Source: Chloroflexota bacterium (lineage in GTDB: Bacteria; Chloroflexota; Anaerolineae; Aggregatilineales; Phototrophicaceae). From it: DNA of 6,212 nt. Under the pieces are notes generated by a model. It was not told the origin of the DNA, made no database searches, and saw nothing but the letters and a program-made list of their open reading frames with translations. The position numbers and the translations under genes were made by a program. The DNA lies in contig JAEVZT010000130.1 of assembly GCA_023392115.1 (NCBI GenBank), positions 1-6,212 of the forward strand, given 5' to 3'. Of the stretch, positions 5,254 through 6,212 are shown one piece after another (position 1 is the stretch's first letter; the number at the start of each line of letters is the position of its first letter).

Positions 5254-6212
5254 CTGGATATTCTGGAGTTACTCTTCCCGTGGCTGCTCGCGGTCGGCTT
5301 GCTAATCCCGATGCGGCGCTTGGAAGGTTGGCTGCACCAGCATATCTTCAAGGTCGGGTGGCTGCTGACGAAAAACCTGCACACCACGACCATTCTCTAT
5401 TACACGTTCTTCCTGCCCGGCGTCGTCATCCACGAGGTGATCTACTGGTTGATCGCCGGGCTGTTGAACGTGCGGGCTGATCGCGCGATCACGTGGCCCG
5501 AAGCACAGGCGATCGCCGAACTCAAGCTCAACTTCGTCCAGATCGCGCGCAACACCCCGCGCATCAAGGTCGTGCTGATCAGCATTTCGCCGCTGATCGG
5601 CGGCATCTTGATCATCTGGGCAATCGCGACGAGCGTCCTCCACGTAGAAGGCTTCGTAAGCCTGATGGCGACGGGCACACTTGACAACCTGCCCGCCGCC
5701 ATCAACACGCTCACCGCTACGCCCGACTTCTGGCTGTGGGTCTACCTGATCTTCACGATCGCCAATACGATGATGCCCGCGAAAGGCGCGTTGGAAGGCT
5801 GGCGACCGATTGCAATTGGCATCGGCGTCGTCATCACCCTGTTCTACGTCGTGGGCATCGGCGACGAGGTCATTTTACTGGCGCTGTCGGGACCTGTCGC
5901 GCGCGGGCTTAGTCTGCTGGCAGGGACGTTCGCCGTGATCATCGGCGTCAACCTCGTCATGACAGGGGCACTCGGCTTGATCGAGTCGATCATCGAGCGA
6001 ATTACCGGCGACAGCGCCACTTTCCAGAACGGTAAACTCGTCGCCATGCGCCGCGAAGAGATCATTAACGCGCGTCGGCAGCAGCAGGCAAAGCTAGCGA
6101 AGCAGCAGCAGACGGCGAAAATGCGACCAGCTGGTCCGCCGTCGATTTACAAGCTGCCGCTGCCGATACCGGGCGCGCCGGGCAAGGACGCAGAGCCGGT
6201 GGTCGTCGCCAA
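5254..6212 (+). CDS. Multi-pass membrane protein of unknown function, 3' end missing
   Basis: The frame is open from 5254 to the window edge (319 complete codons). I place the start at CTG 5254 because of the AAAGG 9 bases upstream and because later starts (TTG 5299, ATG 5311) would destroy the first hydrophobic segment. ATG 5311 is the conservative alternative. Hydrophobic segments lie near 4-19, 46-72, 106-129, 160-176, 186-205 and 219-242, followed by a basic, glutamine-rich tail from about residue 250 (RRQQQAKLAKQQQTAKM) that then becomes proline-rich. The second segment holds LPGVVIHEVIYWLIA. It resembles the HExxH helix of intramembrane metalloproteases, with H60 and E61 present but tyrosine 64 where the second histidine would be. 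From memory, similar uncharacterised proteins occur in Chloroflexota, some with HELSHWL at this place; I have not verified this. It follows tpiA by 2 bases and is probably cotranscribed. No function is assigned. Confidence 0.8.
   Translation, partial: MDILELLFPWLLAVGLLIPMRRLEGWLHQHIFKVGWLLTKNLHTTTILYYTFFLPGVVIHEVIYWLIAGLLNVRADRAITWPEAQAIAELKLNFVQIARNTPRIKVVLISISPLIGGILIIWAIATSVLHVEGFVSLMATGTLDNLPAAINTLTATPDFWLWVYLIFTIANTMMPAKGALEGWRPIAIGIGVVITLFYVVGIGDEVILLALSGPVARGLSLLAGTFAVIIGVNLVMTGALGLIESIIERITGDSATFQNGKLVAMRREEIINARRQQQAKLAKQQQTAKMRPAGPPSIYKLPLPIPGAPGKDAEPVVVA

Noticed and set aside
4457..5254. 265-codon - strand open frame opposite tpiA
   Set aside because: It mirrors tpiA almost exactly and has no motif or ribosome binding site; the + strand TIM is unmistakable.
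5217..5480. + strand open frame starting within the tpiA end
   Set aside because: It is out of frame with the hydrophobic membrane protein starting at 5254, is rich in arginine and alanine, and resembles no family.
371..5515. Over-represented CGATCG (nine copies, about two expected for this base composition)
   Set aside because: All copies lie inside genes, where codon pairs such as GCG-ATC-GCC produce the hexamer readily. There is no even spacing or intergenic placement to suggest a dispersed tag like the cyanobacterial HIP1.

Overview
This window looks like a core-metabolism locus of a GC-rich bacterium (about 60% G+C judged by eye). The best guess for the organism is a member of the Chloroflexota, perhaps Anaerolineae-like. 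That rests on three remembered family patterns: a TIGR01906/DUF1461 membrane protein, a YvcK protein with two N-terminal membrane helices, and the membrane protein after tpiA. It has not been checked by a database search. All genes are on the + strand, and no stretch longer than about 190 bases lacks a gene.

Layout: (1) 1-612, the 3' part of a polytopic membrane protein of the TIGR01906/DUF1461 family, related to lipoprotein intramolecular transacylase Lit. (2) 618-646, a strong sigma70-type promoter with an extended -10, which also argues for the ATG at 679 as the yvcK start. (3) 679-2004, membrane-anchored YvcK. (4) 2007-3017, NAD-type glyceraldehyde-3-phosphate dehydrogenase, 2 bases after yvcK with its ribosome binding site inside the yvcK end. 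(5) 3054-3082, a textbook intrinsic terminator. (6) 3112-4290, phosphoglycerate kinase. (7) 4291-4480, a 190-base spacer holding a compound REP-like palindrome and a second hairpin just before the tpiA ribosome binding site. (8) 4481-5251, triosephosphate isomerase. (9) 5254 to the window end, a multi-pass membrane protein of unknown function that probably starts on CTG and is cut off by the window edge.

GAPDH, PGK and TIM catalyse neighbouring steps in the triose-phosphate part of glycolysis and gluconeogenesis. YvcK, known in Bacillus subtilis for its need during growth on gluconeogenic carbon sources and for cell-wall shape control, is tightly coupled to gap. The simplest model is one transcript from the 618-646 promoter. 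The terminator after gap would keep pgk, tpiA and the membrane gene at a lower, read-through-dependent level, since no convincing second promoter is visible.

The window is mostly ordinary housekeeping DNA. I see no mobile element, CRISPR array, tRNA, rRNA or defence system. The points worth a second look are the yvcK-gap coupling, the terminator inside the gene cluster, the folded repeat before tpiA, the probable CTG start, the eroded HExxH-like motif in the last protein, and substitutions at usually conserved sites in TIM and PGK.
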